Below, piece by piece: positions 53,658 through 62,324 of a stretch of 64,000 nucleotides of DNA (positions are counted from its first letter, which is position 1; each line of letters begins with the position of its first letter). Location of the stretch: assembly GCA_000622025.1 (NCBI GenBank), contig KK211387.1, forward strand, positions 124,001-188,000, given 5' to 3'. A model generated the notes under the pieces. That model was not told where the DNA came from and made no database searches. It saw only the letters and a list, made by a program, of their open reading frames with translations. Origin of the DNA: Lachnospiraceae bacterium AD3010. GTDB taxonomy: Bacteria > Bacillota > Clostridia > Lachnospirales > Lachnospiraceae. Made by a program: the position numbers and the translations under genes.

Positions 53658-55613
53658 TTGGGAAAAGAAAAAACAAAAGTATATTTATATACCCGCGTTT
53701 CCACATCTATGCAGATAGATGGATATTCTTTGGATGCACAGAAATCCAGAATGAAAGCTTTCTGCGAATTTAATGATTATGAAATCGCCGGAGAATATGA
53801 AGACGCCGGAAAGTCTGGTAAATCGATTGAGGGGCGTGTTGCTTTTAACAACATGATGGAAGATATTAAATCAGGAAAAGATGATGTCTCTTTTGTTCTT
53901 GTATTTAAGCTTTCCAGATTTGGCAGAAATGCGGCTGATGTTCTAAATTCACTTCAGATTATGCAAGACTTTGGAGTGAATCTGATCTGTGTCGAGGACG
54001 GTATTGATTCATCAAAAGAAGCAGGAAGACTTATGATTTCTGTACTGTCGGCAGTCGCTGAGATTGAGCGTGAAAACATACGTGTACAGACTATGGAAGG
54101 CCGTATGCAAAAGGCTAGAGAAGGTAAGTGGAATGGCGGCTTTGCTCCTTATGGATATGCCTTGGTTGATGGAAAGCTTGAAATAAATGAAGAGGAAGCT
54201 GTAGCTATCAGAACAATCTTTGACCAATATGTAAATACAGATATGGGGGCAAACGGAATCGCAAAATATTTGGAAAACCATGGGATTCATAAGATTGCAA
54301 GGCAAAATGGAAAGAATCCGCTTTTTGATGCCTCGCTTATCCGCCGTATTATACAGAATCCTGTTTATTGCGGAAAGATTGCTTATGGCAGGAGAAGAAC
54401 AGAAAAGGTTCATGGAACAAGAAATGATTATCGTCAGGTTTATAAGGATGATTACCTGCTTGTAGATGGGCTTCATGAGGCTTTAGTATCAGAAGAAGTA
54501 TGGGAGCAGGCACAGATAAAAGTAGCAGCTCAGGCTAAAAAATATGAAAAAGTCAATTCTCCTAAAGGTGAGAAAATACATCTTTTATCAGGTGTATTAA
54601 GGTGCCCTGTCTGTGGTGCAGGCATGTATGGGAATAAAAGTATTAAGCATAGAAAAGATGGCACAAAGTACAGTGATTATTTTTACTATGGCTGTAAGCA
54701 TCGCAATATGACAAGAGGGCATAAATGCGACTATCGAAAGCAGGTGTCAGAAACAAAACTGGATGGAGCAGTAATTGAGGTGCTAAGGAAACTTGTGAGC
54801 AATAAGAAATTTGCCGGGATGATGCGTGAGAAAATCAATATGGAAGTTGATACCACAGCGCTTGATCAGGAAATATCTGCTCAGGAAAAGACGCTACGCC
54901 AAAGTTACTTGAACAAGGATGCCATTCTTTCAGATTTGGACAACTTGGATTATGAAGATAAGCATTACAAGAGAAGAAAAGCAGATTTAGAGGACCGCCT
55001 CAGTAAGACTTATGATAAAATCGAAGAGACAGAAAATGCCTTAGTAGAGGCTAAAGCAAAGAAGCGGTCGATACTTGCTGAAAAGGTTTGTGGAGATAAT
55101 ATCTACAAAGCGCTAATCTTTTTCGATAAAATGTATGAACCAATGAATGAAGCGGAACGCAGAGAGTTCCTGACACAATTCATAGAAAAGGTTGAGATTT
55201 ACGAAGAAGAACAAGAGAACGGCCAATGGCTTAAGTCCATTGAATTCAAGCTTCCTATCATCTCAAAAGATATGAAGATTAGTTTGGACAATGGTTCGCA
55301 AATCGAGACGGTATGTCTGCTTTCCAAGGGAGATGTCAAGTCGCAGAAATTGCGGGTTGAATTCAGTTTGGAGGATATGGATACGGATGGGTTTAAGAAA
55401 GGTGCAACCTATAATGCCATACGGGATTGGATAAAAGCAAAATATGGTTATCGGGTGACAAATCTGAATATCGCCCAGGTGAAACAGAAGCATGGGATCA
55501 TTGAAAGGGATAACTATAATAAACCGGAGTCTCCGGACAGTAAGCAGCCCGGATGCCCGGAAGAAAAGATCAAAGCTGTTGAGGATGCGATGAGGCATTA
55601 TCAGATGATATAA
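53658..55613 (+). CDS. Large serine recombinase whose C-terminal tail crosses attR
   Basis: This 651-residue site-specific recombinase should integrate and excise the element. It has the resolvase domain (KVYLYTRVSTSMQIDGYS with the catalytic Ser, FKLSRFGRNAADV), a recombinase domain (IRRIIQNPVYCGKIAYGRR), a zinc ribbon (CPVCGAGMYGNK... and downstream Cys) and a coiled coil. TTG 53658 is chosen because AAGGAG lies 9 bases upstream; ATG 53649 would abut it. From residue 550 (ETVC) the last 102 residues are the same kind of tail as in RlmD, gapless in length, and would be host DNA beyond attR. Confidence 0.92.
   Translation: MGKEKTKVYLYTRVSTSMQIDGYSLDAQKSRMKAFCEFNDYEIAGEYEDAGKSGKSIEGRVAFNNMMEDIKSGKDDVSFVLVFKLSRFGRNAADVLNSLQIMQDFGVNLICVEDGIDSSKEAGRLMISVLSAVAEIERENIRVQTMEGRMQKAREGKWNGGFAPYGYALVDGKLEINEEEAVAIRTIFDQYVNTDMGANGIAKYLENHGIHKIARQNGKNPLFDASLIRRIIQNPVYCGKIAYGRRRTEKVHGTRNDYRQVYKDDYLLVDGLHEALVSEEVWEQAQIKVAAQAKKYEKVNSPKGEKIHLLSGVLRCPVCGAGMYGNKSIKHRKDGTKYSDYFYYGCKHRNMTRGHKCDYRKQVSETKLDGAVIEVLRKLVSNKKFAGMMREKINMEVDTTALDQEISAQEKTLRQSYLNKDAILSDLDNLDYEDKHYKRRKADLEDRLSKTYDKIEETENALVEAKAKKRSILAEKVCGDNIYKALIFFDKMYEPMNEAERREFLTQFIEKVEIYEEEQENGQWLKSIEFKLPIISKDMKISLDNGSQIETVCLLSKGDVKSQKLRVEFSLEDMDTDGFKKGATYNAIRDWIKAKYGYRVTNLNIAQVKQKHGIIERDNYNKPESPDSKQPGCPEEKIKAVEDAMRHYQMI
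55305..55316 (+). other. attR core of the integrated element
   Basis: GAGACGGTATGT is identical to 40829-40840, at the same codon phase. After it comes CTGCTTTCCAAGGGAGATG, predicted to be the original host rlmD 3' end. Confidence 0.8.
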
Positions 55614-55662
55614 ATGTGGAAGTTTTCAGTTTCATCTAGGAAATTGCGTTTGTGGAGAAAAA

Positions 55663-55791
55663 ATGAATTTGACTATAAGAAAATGGAGAATCGATGACAA
55701 ATCTGATCTGGCAATAATTCCTAATAGTATAAAGGTTATGAATACCTTTACAAACGGAGTATCTTATAGCTTAATAAATGATATATCTTGA
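55663..55791 (+). pseudogene. Truncated GNAT acetyltransferase start
   Basis: A 42-residue frame (MNLTIRKWRIDDKSDLAII...) resembles the first strand and helix of GNAT acetyltransferases, then stops at TGA 55789. It is an N-terminal remnant next to the island edge; no remainder is seen downstream. Confidence 0.5.
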
Positions 55792-55869
55792 AGTTTTCTG
55801 AGTATTTTTATGATGATTGGAATAAACTGAGTATGCATGCAGAAAAGAATAACGTAGGAGAAAAACGGT

Positions 55870-56097
55870 ATGTTGGCTTACAGCGAGGAAGGTAAACTGG
55901 AAGAATATGAAGATGATAACGGGTATATTATCTGTAGTTTTTGCTTAAAAATATATAGGCAGACATTGAATGAGCAGTTGTCTGGTTTTAGAGAAAGAGA
56001 AGAAGATATTTGTCCATATTGTGACTATGTCAATGACTCAAGCATGAAATATGATTATTGGAATACTGCTATAAATGATATAGAACTAAAGGCTTAA
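55870..56097 (+). CDS. Small zinc-ribbon-like protein upstream of mcrB
   Basis: The 75-residue acidic protein has two CxxC pairs (ICSFCLKIY and ICPYCDYV), likely a single zinc-binding fold. A good RBS (AGGAG) precedes ATG 55870. It ends 52 bases before mcrB on the same strand and may belong to the defence operon. No family recognised. Confidence 0.65.
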   Translation: MLAYSEEGKLEEYEDDNGYIICSFCLKIYRQTLNEQLSGFREREEDICPYCDYVNDSSMKYDYWNTAINDIELKA

Positions 56098-56149
56098 AAA
56101 AGAAAAGAAACGTCGCTGGATCAACGAGAAGCAGAAGGAGGTTGACTTC

Positions 56150-58651
56150 ATGGCTGAACAATTCAAATGGGTGAGCTTCTATACGGAGTTTGCATCAAAA
56201 CTGTTGGAGTATAAAGGTAATCGGGGCTCTTTGATCAATAAGCTTCAGAGTGTCTATTCAGCTATTGATATGAAGATGCCAAAGTTGGAAAAGGATGATG
56301 TTCCGAAAGATATCGATCCCTTCACCATATTTGGATTGTTTAACAAGGGGATAACGGATACCAACCGTATAACTATAATCGGTGGCATCAAGTCTGAGTT
56401 TGGTATATCTGCTGAGGTGCCGGATGATTTTTCGGGCATCCCGGTTCTTAATAATATGATGGCAACCTTCTATGCTTTTGAAGGTGATGAAAGAAGAAAA
56501 GATGACGATATAGAAAACCTGTGGAAAGCATTTGAAGCGGCAATCAGGCTTGCGGAGAATGATAATGCGGAAACACGCAAGTTTTTTTCAGATCGTTATG
56601 ATCAGGTTAAATCGCAGTTTGCGGTTCGCTGGAATCTCACTATGGGATTGTACTGGATCCGGCCTTATACATTCATCAACCTTGATTCCCGAAATCGTGA
56701 GTTCATGAGCAATCCCGATAATATTTCCGCAAATGTAGTGGCTGAAATAAAATCGTTGCGTTCGGTTCCTTCCGCAGAGCAGTATTTATCCATACGTGAT
56801 AAGTGTAAGGCTGCTATCGAAACGAATGAATATGGTTATTCTTCTTTCCCTGAGCTTTCATATAAGGCATGGGTTGTATCTGTTGAAAACAGTGAAATGG
56901 AGAAGGAGGCGAAGTCGGGTAAATCGAATGCTGCATTCTTAAAGTGGTTCAAGCCGGTGATTCAGGCGCTGAGGGATCTCGGAGGTTCAGCCACACCGGA
57001 AGATACACGCAAGAAGATCATTGAAAATGAGCTGCTTTCCGAAGAGGTAGTGAATGCAACACGCGGCAAGAATAATGTAAATAAGTTTGAGAATGAAGTT
57101 GCTTTTGCCAGAAGCTATCTTGTGAAAGCCGGATTTATTGATAATAAGGTTTACGGCATCTGGACGCTTACCGAAAAGGGTAAGACTGTCGAGATGACAG
57201 ATGATCTTGCATCGGATATTTTCAAAGCCGGAATAGCGGATAATACCACAAAAAGCAAAGAGAAAAATTCTCTTGGTGATGCGGATGTATCGACTGTTCA
57301 TTACTGGCTGTATGCACCGGGTGAAGGTGCTATTAAGTGGGAGGATTTTTATGCTGCCGGAATCATGGGGCTTGGCTGGCATGATCTTGGTGATCTGAAC
57401 ACTTATGCAAGCAAAGAGGAAATGGCTCAGAAGCTTAGAGATATTCACGGCGGTGATTCATCATATAAAAATTCCGCACACGCAGTCTGGCAGTTTGTTC
57501 ATGATATGAAGCCCGGTGATGTAGTATTTGCCAAAAAGGGGCGCAATGAAATCCTTGGTCGCGGAGTCATTGAGTCGGATTATGAATACGATGACAGTCA
57601 GGACGGAGATTATCCGAATATCCGCAAAGTGAAGTGGACGCATAAAGGTAGCTGGCAGAGTGATGAAATGTTTGCCATGAAAACTCTGACGGATGTTACG
57701 AATTATACCGATTTTACAAGCAGGATATCAGGCTTGTTTGATGATGGTATTGAGGATGAAGAAGAGGATACGAAGGTAGTTGATTATCCGGCATATACGA
57801 TGGAAGATTTCCTTGATGAAGTGTATATGAGCGAGGATGATTATAATAAGCTGGTCGGAGTATTGGAGAATAAGCTGAACATCATTCTGCAGGGAGCGCC
57901 CGGCGTTGGAAAAACCTTTGTTGCAAAGCGTCTTGCCTATTCGATCATGGGAGTAAAGGATGTGGGGCGTGTTATGATGGTTCAGTTCCATCAGAGCTAC
58001 TCATATGAAGATTTCATTATGGGAATCCGTCCTTCGACAAATGGTTTTGATATAAAGACCGGTGCATTCTATAACTTCTGTAAGAAGGCGGAAAAGGACA
58101 GTGATAACAAGTATTTCTTCATCATTGACGAGATCAATCGTGGAAATCTGAGCAAGATTTTTGGTGAGCTTTTTATGCTGATAGAGAATGACAAGCGCGG
58201 AAACAAAAACAAGCTACAGCTGCTCTATCGAGATGAAATGTTCTATGTACCTGAGAATGTGTATATCATCGGAATGATGAATACAGCTGACCGAAGCCTG
58301 GCTATGCTTGACTATGCGCTTCGGAGAAGATTTGCATTCTTTGATCTGAAGCCGGGATTTACCACAGAGGGATTCCGGGCATATCGTGATGGATTGGATA
58401 ATAAGAAGTTTGAAGCGTTGGTTCAGTGCGTTCAGAGTCTTAATGAAAAGATTGCTTCGGATGAATCTCTTGGAGAGGGATTCTGCATCGGACATAGCTA
58501 TTTCTGTAATATGGAGCCTGAAGAGGTTACGGATGCAAAATTACAAGGCATCGTTGAATATGAACTGATTCCTATGCTGAAGGAGTATTGGTTTGATGAG
58601 CCACTGAAGGTAAAGGAATGGAGCGATAATCTAAGGAGTGCTGTTAAGTGA
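56150..58651 (+). CDS. mcrB: McrB-like AAA+ GTPase of a type IV restriction system with EVE-like reader
   Basis: The 833-residue motor subunit of a McrBC-like system acts against modified DNA. Its layout is an N-terminal domain of unknown type (1-260), a winged helix like Mrr-N (262-345, FKPVIQALRDLGGSATPED... GIWTLTEKGKTV), an EVE/PUA-like modified-base reader (about 383-500, HYWLYAPGEGAIKW, PGDVVFAKKGRNEILGRGVI), and the McrB AAA+ module (from 575) with Walker A QGAPGVGKTFVAKRL, Walker B FFIIDEINRGNLSKIFGEL and the family signature MNTADRSLAMLD. A strong RBS precedes ATG 56150. It overlaps mcrC by 4 bases. Confidence 0.92.
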   Translation: MAEQFKWVSFYTEFASKLLEYKGNRGSLINKLQSVYSAIDMKMPKLEKDDVPKDIDPFTIFGLFNKGITDTNRITIIGGIKSEFGISAEVPDDFSGIPVLNNMMATFYAFEGDERRKDDDIENLWKAFEAAIRLAENDNAETRKFFSDRYDQVKSQFAVRWNLTMGLYWIRPYTFINLDSRNREFMSNPDNISANVVAEIKSLRSVPSAEQYLSIRDKCKAAIETNEYGYSSFPELSYKAWVVSVENSEMEKEAKSGKSNAAFLKWFKPVIQALRDLGGSATPEDTRKKIIENELLSEEVVNATRGKNNVNKFENEVAFARSYLVKAGFIDNKVYGIWTLTEKGKTVEMTDDLASDIFKAGIADNTTKSKEKNSLGDADVSTVHYWLYAPGEGAIKWEDFYAAGIMGLGWHDLGDLNTYASKEEMAQKLRDIHGGDSSYKNSAHAVWQFVHDMKPGDVVFAKKGRNEILGRGVIESDYEYDDSQDGDYPNIRKVKWTHKGSWQSDEMFAMKTLTDVTNYTDFTSRISGLFDDGIEDEEEDTKVVDYPAYTMEDFLDEVYMSEDDYNKLVGVLENKLNIILQGAPGVGKTFVAKRLAYSIMGVKDVGRVMMVQFHQSYSYEDFIMGIRPSTNGFDIKTGAFYNFCKKAEKDSDNKYFFIIDEINRGNLSKIFGELFMLIENDKRGNKNKLQLLYRDEMFYVPENVYIIGMMNTADRSLAMLDYALRRRFAFFDLKPGFTTEGFRAYRDGLDNKKFEALVQCVQSLNEKIASDESLGEGFCIGHSYFCNMEPEEVTDAKLQGIVEYELIPMLKEYWFDEPLKVKEWSDNLRSAVK

Positions 58652-59688
58652 TAAGGATTCAGAATATTTACTATATGCTTGCGTATGCTTTTCAGGTACT
58701 TAATGAGCAGGGATATAGGAAAATCGCAACAGAAGAATTTGAGAATACTGCTGAGCTGTGTGCTGCGATCCTTGTAAAGGGAATAAACAAACAGGTCAAG
58801 CGCGGGCTGGGGAAAGAGTATGTTGCAAGATCAGAAGCATTATCATCTCTTCGGGGGAAAATAGATGTTTCTGAGTCGTTTAAGACTCAGACTTTTCTTA
58901 AGAAGCAGATGGTTTGTGGTTATGATGATTTTTCTGTTGATTCACAGATGAACAGGATTATAAAATCGACGGTTCTTTTACTGCTGAAATCCGATATATC
59001 AAAGGCGCGGAAAAAGGAACTTCGTAAGCTTATGGTTTATTTTGATGCCGTGAATACGGTTGATCTTTATTCCGTGGACTGGCATATGCAATATAACAGG
59101 AATAATCAGACATACCGGATGCTGATCACTATATGCTATCTGGTATTTAAGGGGCTGTTGCAGACACAGAGCGACGGAACGACAAAACTAATGGATTTTC
59201 TGGATGAGCAGAGAATGCACAGGCTGTATGAAAAATTCATTTTGGAGTATTACCGGAAAGAGCATCCGGAGCTTACGGCCAATGCATCACAGATCCCATG
59301 GCAGCTGGATGACGGCATCGATGATATGCTGCCGGTAATGCAAACAGATATCATGCTCACGAAGGATGATAAGACTCTGATCATTGATGCGAAATACTAC
59401 GCGCATACTACTCAGAGACAATATGATAAAAACACGCTACATTCCGGGAACCTATATCAGATTTTTACCTATGTGAAGAATAAAGAGGTTGAGCTTGCAG
59501 AGCAGCCGCACGTGGTATCGGGAATGCTTCTGTATGCCAGAACGGATGAAGAAGTATATCCCGAAAAGGAATATCAGATGAGTGGAAATCATATAGGCGT
59601 GAGAACGCTGAATCTGGACGGGGATTTTGAATCGATAAAGAAGCAGTTAGATGAAATCGCCGATGCTTATTTTGGTGAGGCGGCATAG
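58648..59688 (+). CDS. mcrC: McrC nuclease subunit
   Basis: The 346-residue endonuclease subunit pairs with McrB. Opening IQNIYYMLAYAFQVL is typical of the 5-methylcytosine-specific McrC family. The PD-(D/E)xK site is visible as MQTDIMLTKDD...LIIDAKYY. The start is GTG 58648, overlapping the mcrB stop (GTGA). Cleavage would require McrB translocation. Confidence 0.92.
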   Translation: MIRIQNIYYMLAYAFQVLNEQGYRKIATEEFENTAELCAAILVKGINKQVKRGLGKEYVARSEALSSLRGKIDVSESFKTQTFLKKQMVCGYDDFSVDSQMNRIIKSTVLLLLKSDISKARKKELRKLMVYFDAVNTVDLYSVDWHMQYNRNNQTYRMLITICYLVFKGLLQTQSDGTTKLMDFLDEQRMHRLYEKFILEYYRKEHPELTANASQIPWQLDDGIDDMLPVMQTDIMLTKDDKTLIIDAKYYAHTTQRQYDKNTLHSGNLYQIFTYVKNKEVELAEQPHVVSGMLLYARTDEEVYPEKEYQMSGNHIGVRTLNLDGDFESIKKQLDEIADAYFGEAA

Positions 59689-59715
59689 GGGGCATATAAA
59701 TTATTGAGGTGATTA

Positions 59716-60786
59716 ATGGTCAATGAAACCGAAAAGATATTGAGTGCATTCACACGGATGTATTTTTTTAAGGAGCTTGTACAGGATAGGCTTCAATTTA
59801 CGGAAGATGGAGGTACTGAAAAAGAAGTTGCGGATCTTTTATTGAACCTCGGTGATATTATTGTAGCTATACAGCTTAAAGCACGAAATGAATCTGATAA
59901 GACGGAGGATCAGGAGAAAGAAATCAAGTGGCTGAATCATAAATGTAAGGATGCCAAAAAGCAGGTCAAGGACTCAATAATGTATATAAGAACAGAGAGT
60001 CTTCCTGCGTTTGAGAATGAACGAGGTCAGTTTATTAGTATAGATTCTAATGCAGAGATTATTCCGTTGGTCATTTTTATGAATGAAGATATAGGGGATA
60101 CATATGATCATGTTTTGTGGAGGCATTCTGAAGATGGAATGGATATAAACTGCTTATCATTTCGGGATTTTCAAACGATATGTAGAGAACTGTTGACTCC
60201 AATAGAGATTGTAGAGTATCTAAAATGGAGATTGTCCTTTTACCAAAATAATGGAAATGTAAATGTCTCGATTTTTATGGGAAAGGATGACACGGTATTG
60301 TTTACAAGACCGGCACATGGAGAAGCTTTAGTGCAGCACTTTTTAGCGGAGAATTATGGAATAAAGAAAGCCAAGGAACTGGAATTTTATGTTTCCGCGT
60401 TCCAATGGATGCTACATAAACTGCCGGAGAGAATAGTGGTTGAATCAATAAGTGATTCCAGTTATCCAATGATATTGTTTTTTTCTCATTTTGATAGGGT
60501 CGAGATAAAGGCATTTGTGGAACGTATCAGTCGTTCGTTGGAATCTGCCAAGAATGGAGAATACACTATCGTTGGTAGCCTGAGAAATACATTGAGAAGA
60601 TATGTAATCTTTTTCGTTTCGAGTCATGACGGATTGGCTTTACCTATGGATTATCTGGAAGAATTAGCACATAACAATAAAGTGGAATATGATAAATTGA
60701 TACAGGTCTTTCTGTATTGGAAAAACGTTGAAGAGTATCGCATTGATTATGTATTTCAAGATTCGTCGAATCAATATTTGAAATAA
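59716..60786 (+). CDS. Nuclease-like protein of unknown function downstream of mcrC
   Basis: The 356-residue protein starts 27 bases after mcrC with a good RBS (GAGGTG), so it is likely in the same operon. The N-terminal part has an acidic-strand-strand pattern EKEVADLLLNLGDIIVAIQLKAR, which fits a PD-(D/E)xK core with a QxK variant. The rest, about 250 residues, has no motif I recognise. It may be an additional effector or accessory subunit of the restriction system. Confidence 0.65.
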   Translation: MVNETEKILSAFTRMYFFKELVQDRLQFTEDGGTEKEVADLLLNLGDIIVAIQLKARNESDKTEDQEKEIKWLNHKCKDAKKQVKDSIMYIRTESLPAFENERGQFISIDSNAEIIPLVIFMNEDIGDTYDHVLWRHSEDGMDINCLSFRDFQTICRELLTPIEIVEYLKWRLSFYQNNGNVNVSIFMGKDDTVLFTRPAHGEALVQHFLAENYGIKKAKELEFYVSAFQWMLHKLPERIVVESISDSSYPMILFFSHFDRVEIKAFVERISRSLESAKNGEYTIVGSLRNTLRRYVIFFVSSHDGLALPMDYLEELAHNNKVEYDKLIQVFLYWKNVEEYRIDYVFQDSSNQYLK

Positions 60787-60890
60787 TAGGAGGGATGTTA
60801 GGCGCAGGCGGAAATAGTAGGACAGAATGTCGGTATTCAATTGGGATTATCTATCTATGGTAGACAATTTCCTCAGTGCACAGTAAATCA

Positions 60891-61520
60891 TTAGTTTTCA
60901 TTTGCTAGTAGATTGCAAATATCATTTGATATTTCGACGTTTACAGGGTAGCTATCGCCTGTAAGAGTTCTTAGAGAAAGAAGAGTATCACGAGCCCATA
61001 TAATTATTTCCTCAAGCTTTTTCCAGAATTCTCCTTCGAATTCCAAATCCACTTCATTTGTTTTTTTCCAGAATTGATATTCTTTTTTATCATTGTGTGC
61101 ATATAATGTATCTCTTATTGTGCGAATTTCATTAATATAAACATGATATGTGTCATATTGGGCTTTTGCTTTATTTAGTTCATTTATCAGAACTTCTCTA
61201 TAGTTACTTTGCTCAAGTATATTGAATACCTTATGGAACCCTATAGCATCCTTGCTTTCGTCAAAAAGCCGGGCGGTTTTCATTATCAGAGTAAAACGGA
61301 GGGATTTGATGACTTCGCTCCAAAAGCAGGGGGCTTTGTTGATATAGGATGTCTGGTCAGACATAAAATCCATAATAAAACTATATTCAAGTACGGAATT
61401 TAGCGTATCAACGGCATCATTCTGAAGCATCGTCAGTAATTTTTGAATGTCATCTTTTTGATCCCAAGATAATGCTCTACCGGTGAAATTAGATTTATTC
61501 TTATTCCAATTAGTGTTCAT
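60891..61520 (-). CDS. HEPN-domain protein, AbiU2-like
   Basis: The 209-residue all-helical protein carries the HEPN-type motif RTIRDTLYAHNDK (R-x4-6-H) of the AbiU2/abortive-infection group. HEPN domains are often RNases in toxins and defence systems. It is on the opposite strand to the McrBC genes, converging on them with a 104-base gap that holds nothing I can identify. No antitoxin-like partner is adjacent. Confidence 0.6.
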   Translation of the reverse strand: MNTNWNKNKSNFTGRALSWDQKDDIQKLLTMLQNDAVDTLNSVLEYSFIMDFMSDQTSYINKAPCFWSEVIKSLRFTLIMKTARLFDESKDAIGFHKVFNILEQSNYREVLINELNKAKAQYDTYHVYINEIRTIRDTLYAHNDKKEYQFWKKTNEVDLEFEGEFWKKLEEIIIWARDTLLSLRTLTGDSYPVNVEISNDICNLLANEN

Positions 61521-61604
61521 AAAAACCTAATCTATCATCATGCTACAACTCAAATTCTCTATGTTTACGTATTCATATATGGCTTCCTGTAAAAGCGAAA
61601 AAAC

Positions 61605-62066
61605 TTAAAGACCTTTAAGTATATTATTCCTATTAGAGTCTGAGTGATTCTTTTTCATAATTTTAATATACTCAAAGAGGTCACTGCGAGCGACATCATC
61701 TAAGACAAAGAAATCCGCTATGAGCTGATCGACCTTTGGGAGTTCGGTGTAGTCAAACATCTCTACCAGTTTTAAGGTGCGGTCAGAAAAATAAGCTTTT
61801 TTCTGAAGCTTGGCCATGAGCATTTCCTTATCAGACGGAAGCTTCGGCAGGGTTTCACCGGAATCATATGGATTATTCTTACAGATCGAGTTGATCGGTA
61901 TGTCGAGGATGTTCGAAATCTTAAGGGCTGTATCAAATCTGATTGCGGTATCCCTCTGAATAATAGAGTAAAGAGTAGTCGGTGCTATGCCGGCTTTTTT
62001 TGCGAGTTCTTTTACCGTCATTCCCCTATCATCAAGTATATCCTTAAGATTTTTTCCGTATCCCAT
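61605..62066 (-). CDS. XRE-family repressor of the mobilisation module
   Basis: The 153-residue regulator has an N-terminal helix-turn-helix (DRGMTVKELAKKAGIAPTTLYSIIQRDTAIRFDTALKI) and a helical C-terminus. ATG 62066 is chosen because GGGAGG lies about 8 bases upstream; longer frames overlap its own promoter. Its promoter and that of the divergent mob genes each contain the element ATTACGCAAT/ATTGCGTAAT, which suggests autorepression. Confidence 0.85.
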   Translation of the reverse strand: MGYGKNLKDILDDRGMTVKELAKKAGIAPTTLYSIIQRDTAIRFDTALKISNILDIPINSICKNNPYDSGETLPKLPSDKEMLMAKLQKKAYFSDRTLKLVEMFDYTELPKVDQLIADFFVLDDVARSDLFEYIKIMKKNHSDSNRNNILKGL

Positions 62067-62091
62067 ATCGTAGATCCTCCCATCTGTGGAA

Positions 62092-62120
62092 AGTATAACA
62101 TCAGCCCACTTATTACGCAA
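62092..62120 (-). promoter_or_regulatory. Promoter of the XRE gene overlapping an operator
   Basis: On the minus strand, TTGCGT (-35) and TATACT (-10) are 17 bases apart. The -35 lies inside the operator half ATTGCGTAAT (62112-62121). Confidence 0.65.
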
Positions 62121-62155
62121 TACATAAATTGGTTAATAGAAGAACAAAATGAGTA

Positions 62156-62210
62156 TTGACTTTTTAGCGGAGGCATATTATCATCGAAAACACAATACGA
62201 ATTGCGTAAT
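62156..62210 (+). promoter_or_regulatory. Promoter of the mob genes with operator at the start site
   Basis: TTGACT (62156) and TATCAT (62179) are 17 bases apart. ATTGCGTAAT (62201-62210) is an exact inverted copy of the operator at 62112-62121 and lies near the predicted transcription start. Confidence 0.7.
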
Positions 62211-62256
62211 TACCAAATAACAAACACGTAAAGAATGGAAAGAGAGGAGAGAGGAA

Positions 62257-62322
62257 ATGCATAAAAGACGTAAAAGCGGCAGAATACGGGATCGCTGCGT
62301 AGTCTGCATATGTTTCTCGTAA
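62257..62322 (+). CDS. Possible 21-residue Cys/Arg-rich peptide
   Basis: A short frame, MHKRRKSGRIRDRC then VVCICFS, follows a strong purine-rich RBS (GAGGAGAGAGGAA) and the mob promoter. It has three Cys and a basic N-terminal half. It could be a leader peptide controlling the hairpins that follow, or a toxin-like or regulatory peptide. The evidence is positional only. Confidence 0.45.
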   Translation: MHKRRKSGRIRDRCVVCICFS

Positions 62323-62324
62323 GA

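Larger units (their letters stand above)
40829..55316 (+). mobile_element. 14.5 kb integrative element in the 3' end of rlmD, carrying a phosphate regulon
   Basis: It is bounded by identical 12-base cores within rlmD and within the recombinase gene, both in the same codon phase. Both reading frames run exactly 309 bases from the core to the end of the stop codon. The interior is AT-richer than the chromosome to its left and lacks the dispersed repeats common there. Contents are pst-phoU, a broken HD gene, a Na/Pi cotransporter, PhoB/PhoR, two XRE regulators, MobC, an ORF6N protein and a large serine recombinase. No relaxase, coupling protein or type IV secretion genes are present. It is therefore a mobilisable or decayed conjugative element. 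Confidence 0.82.
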
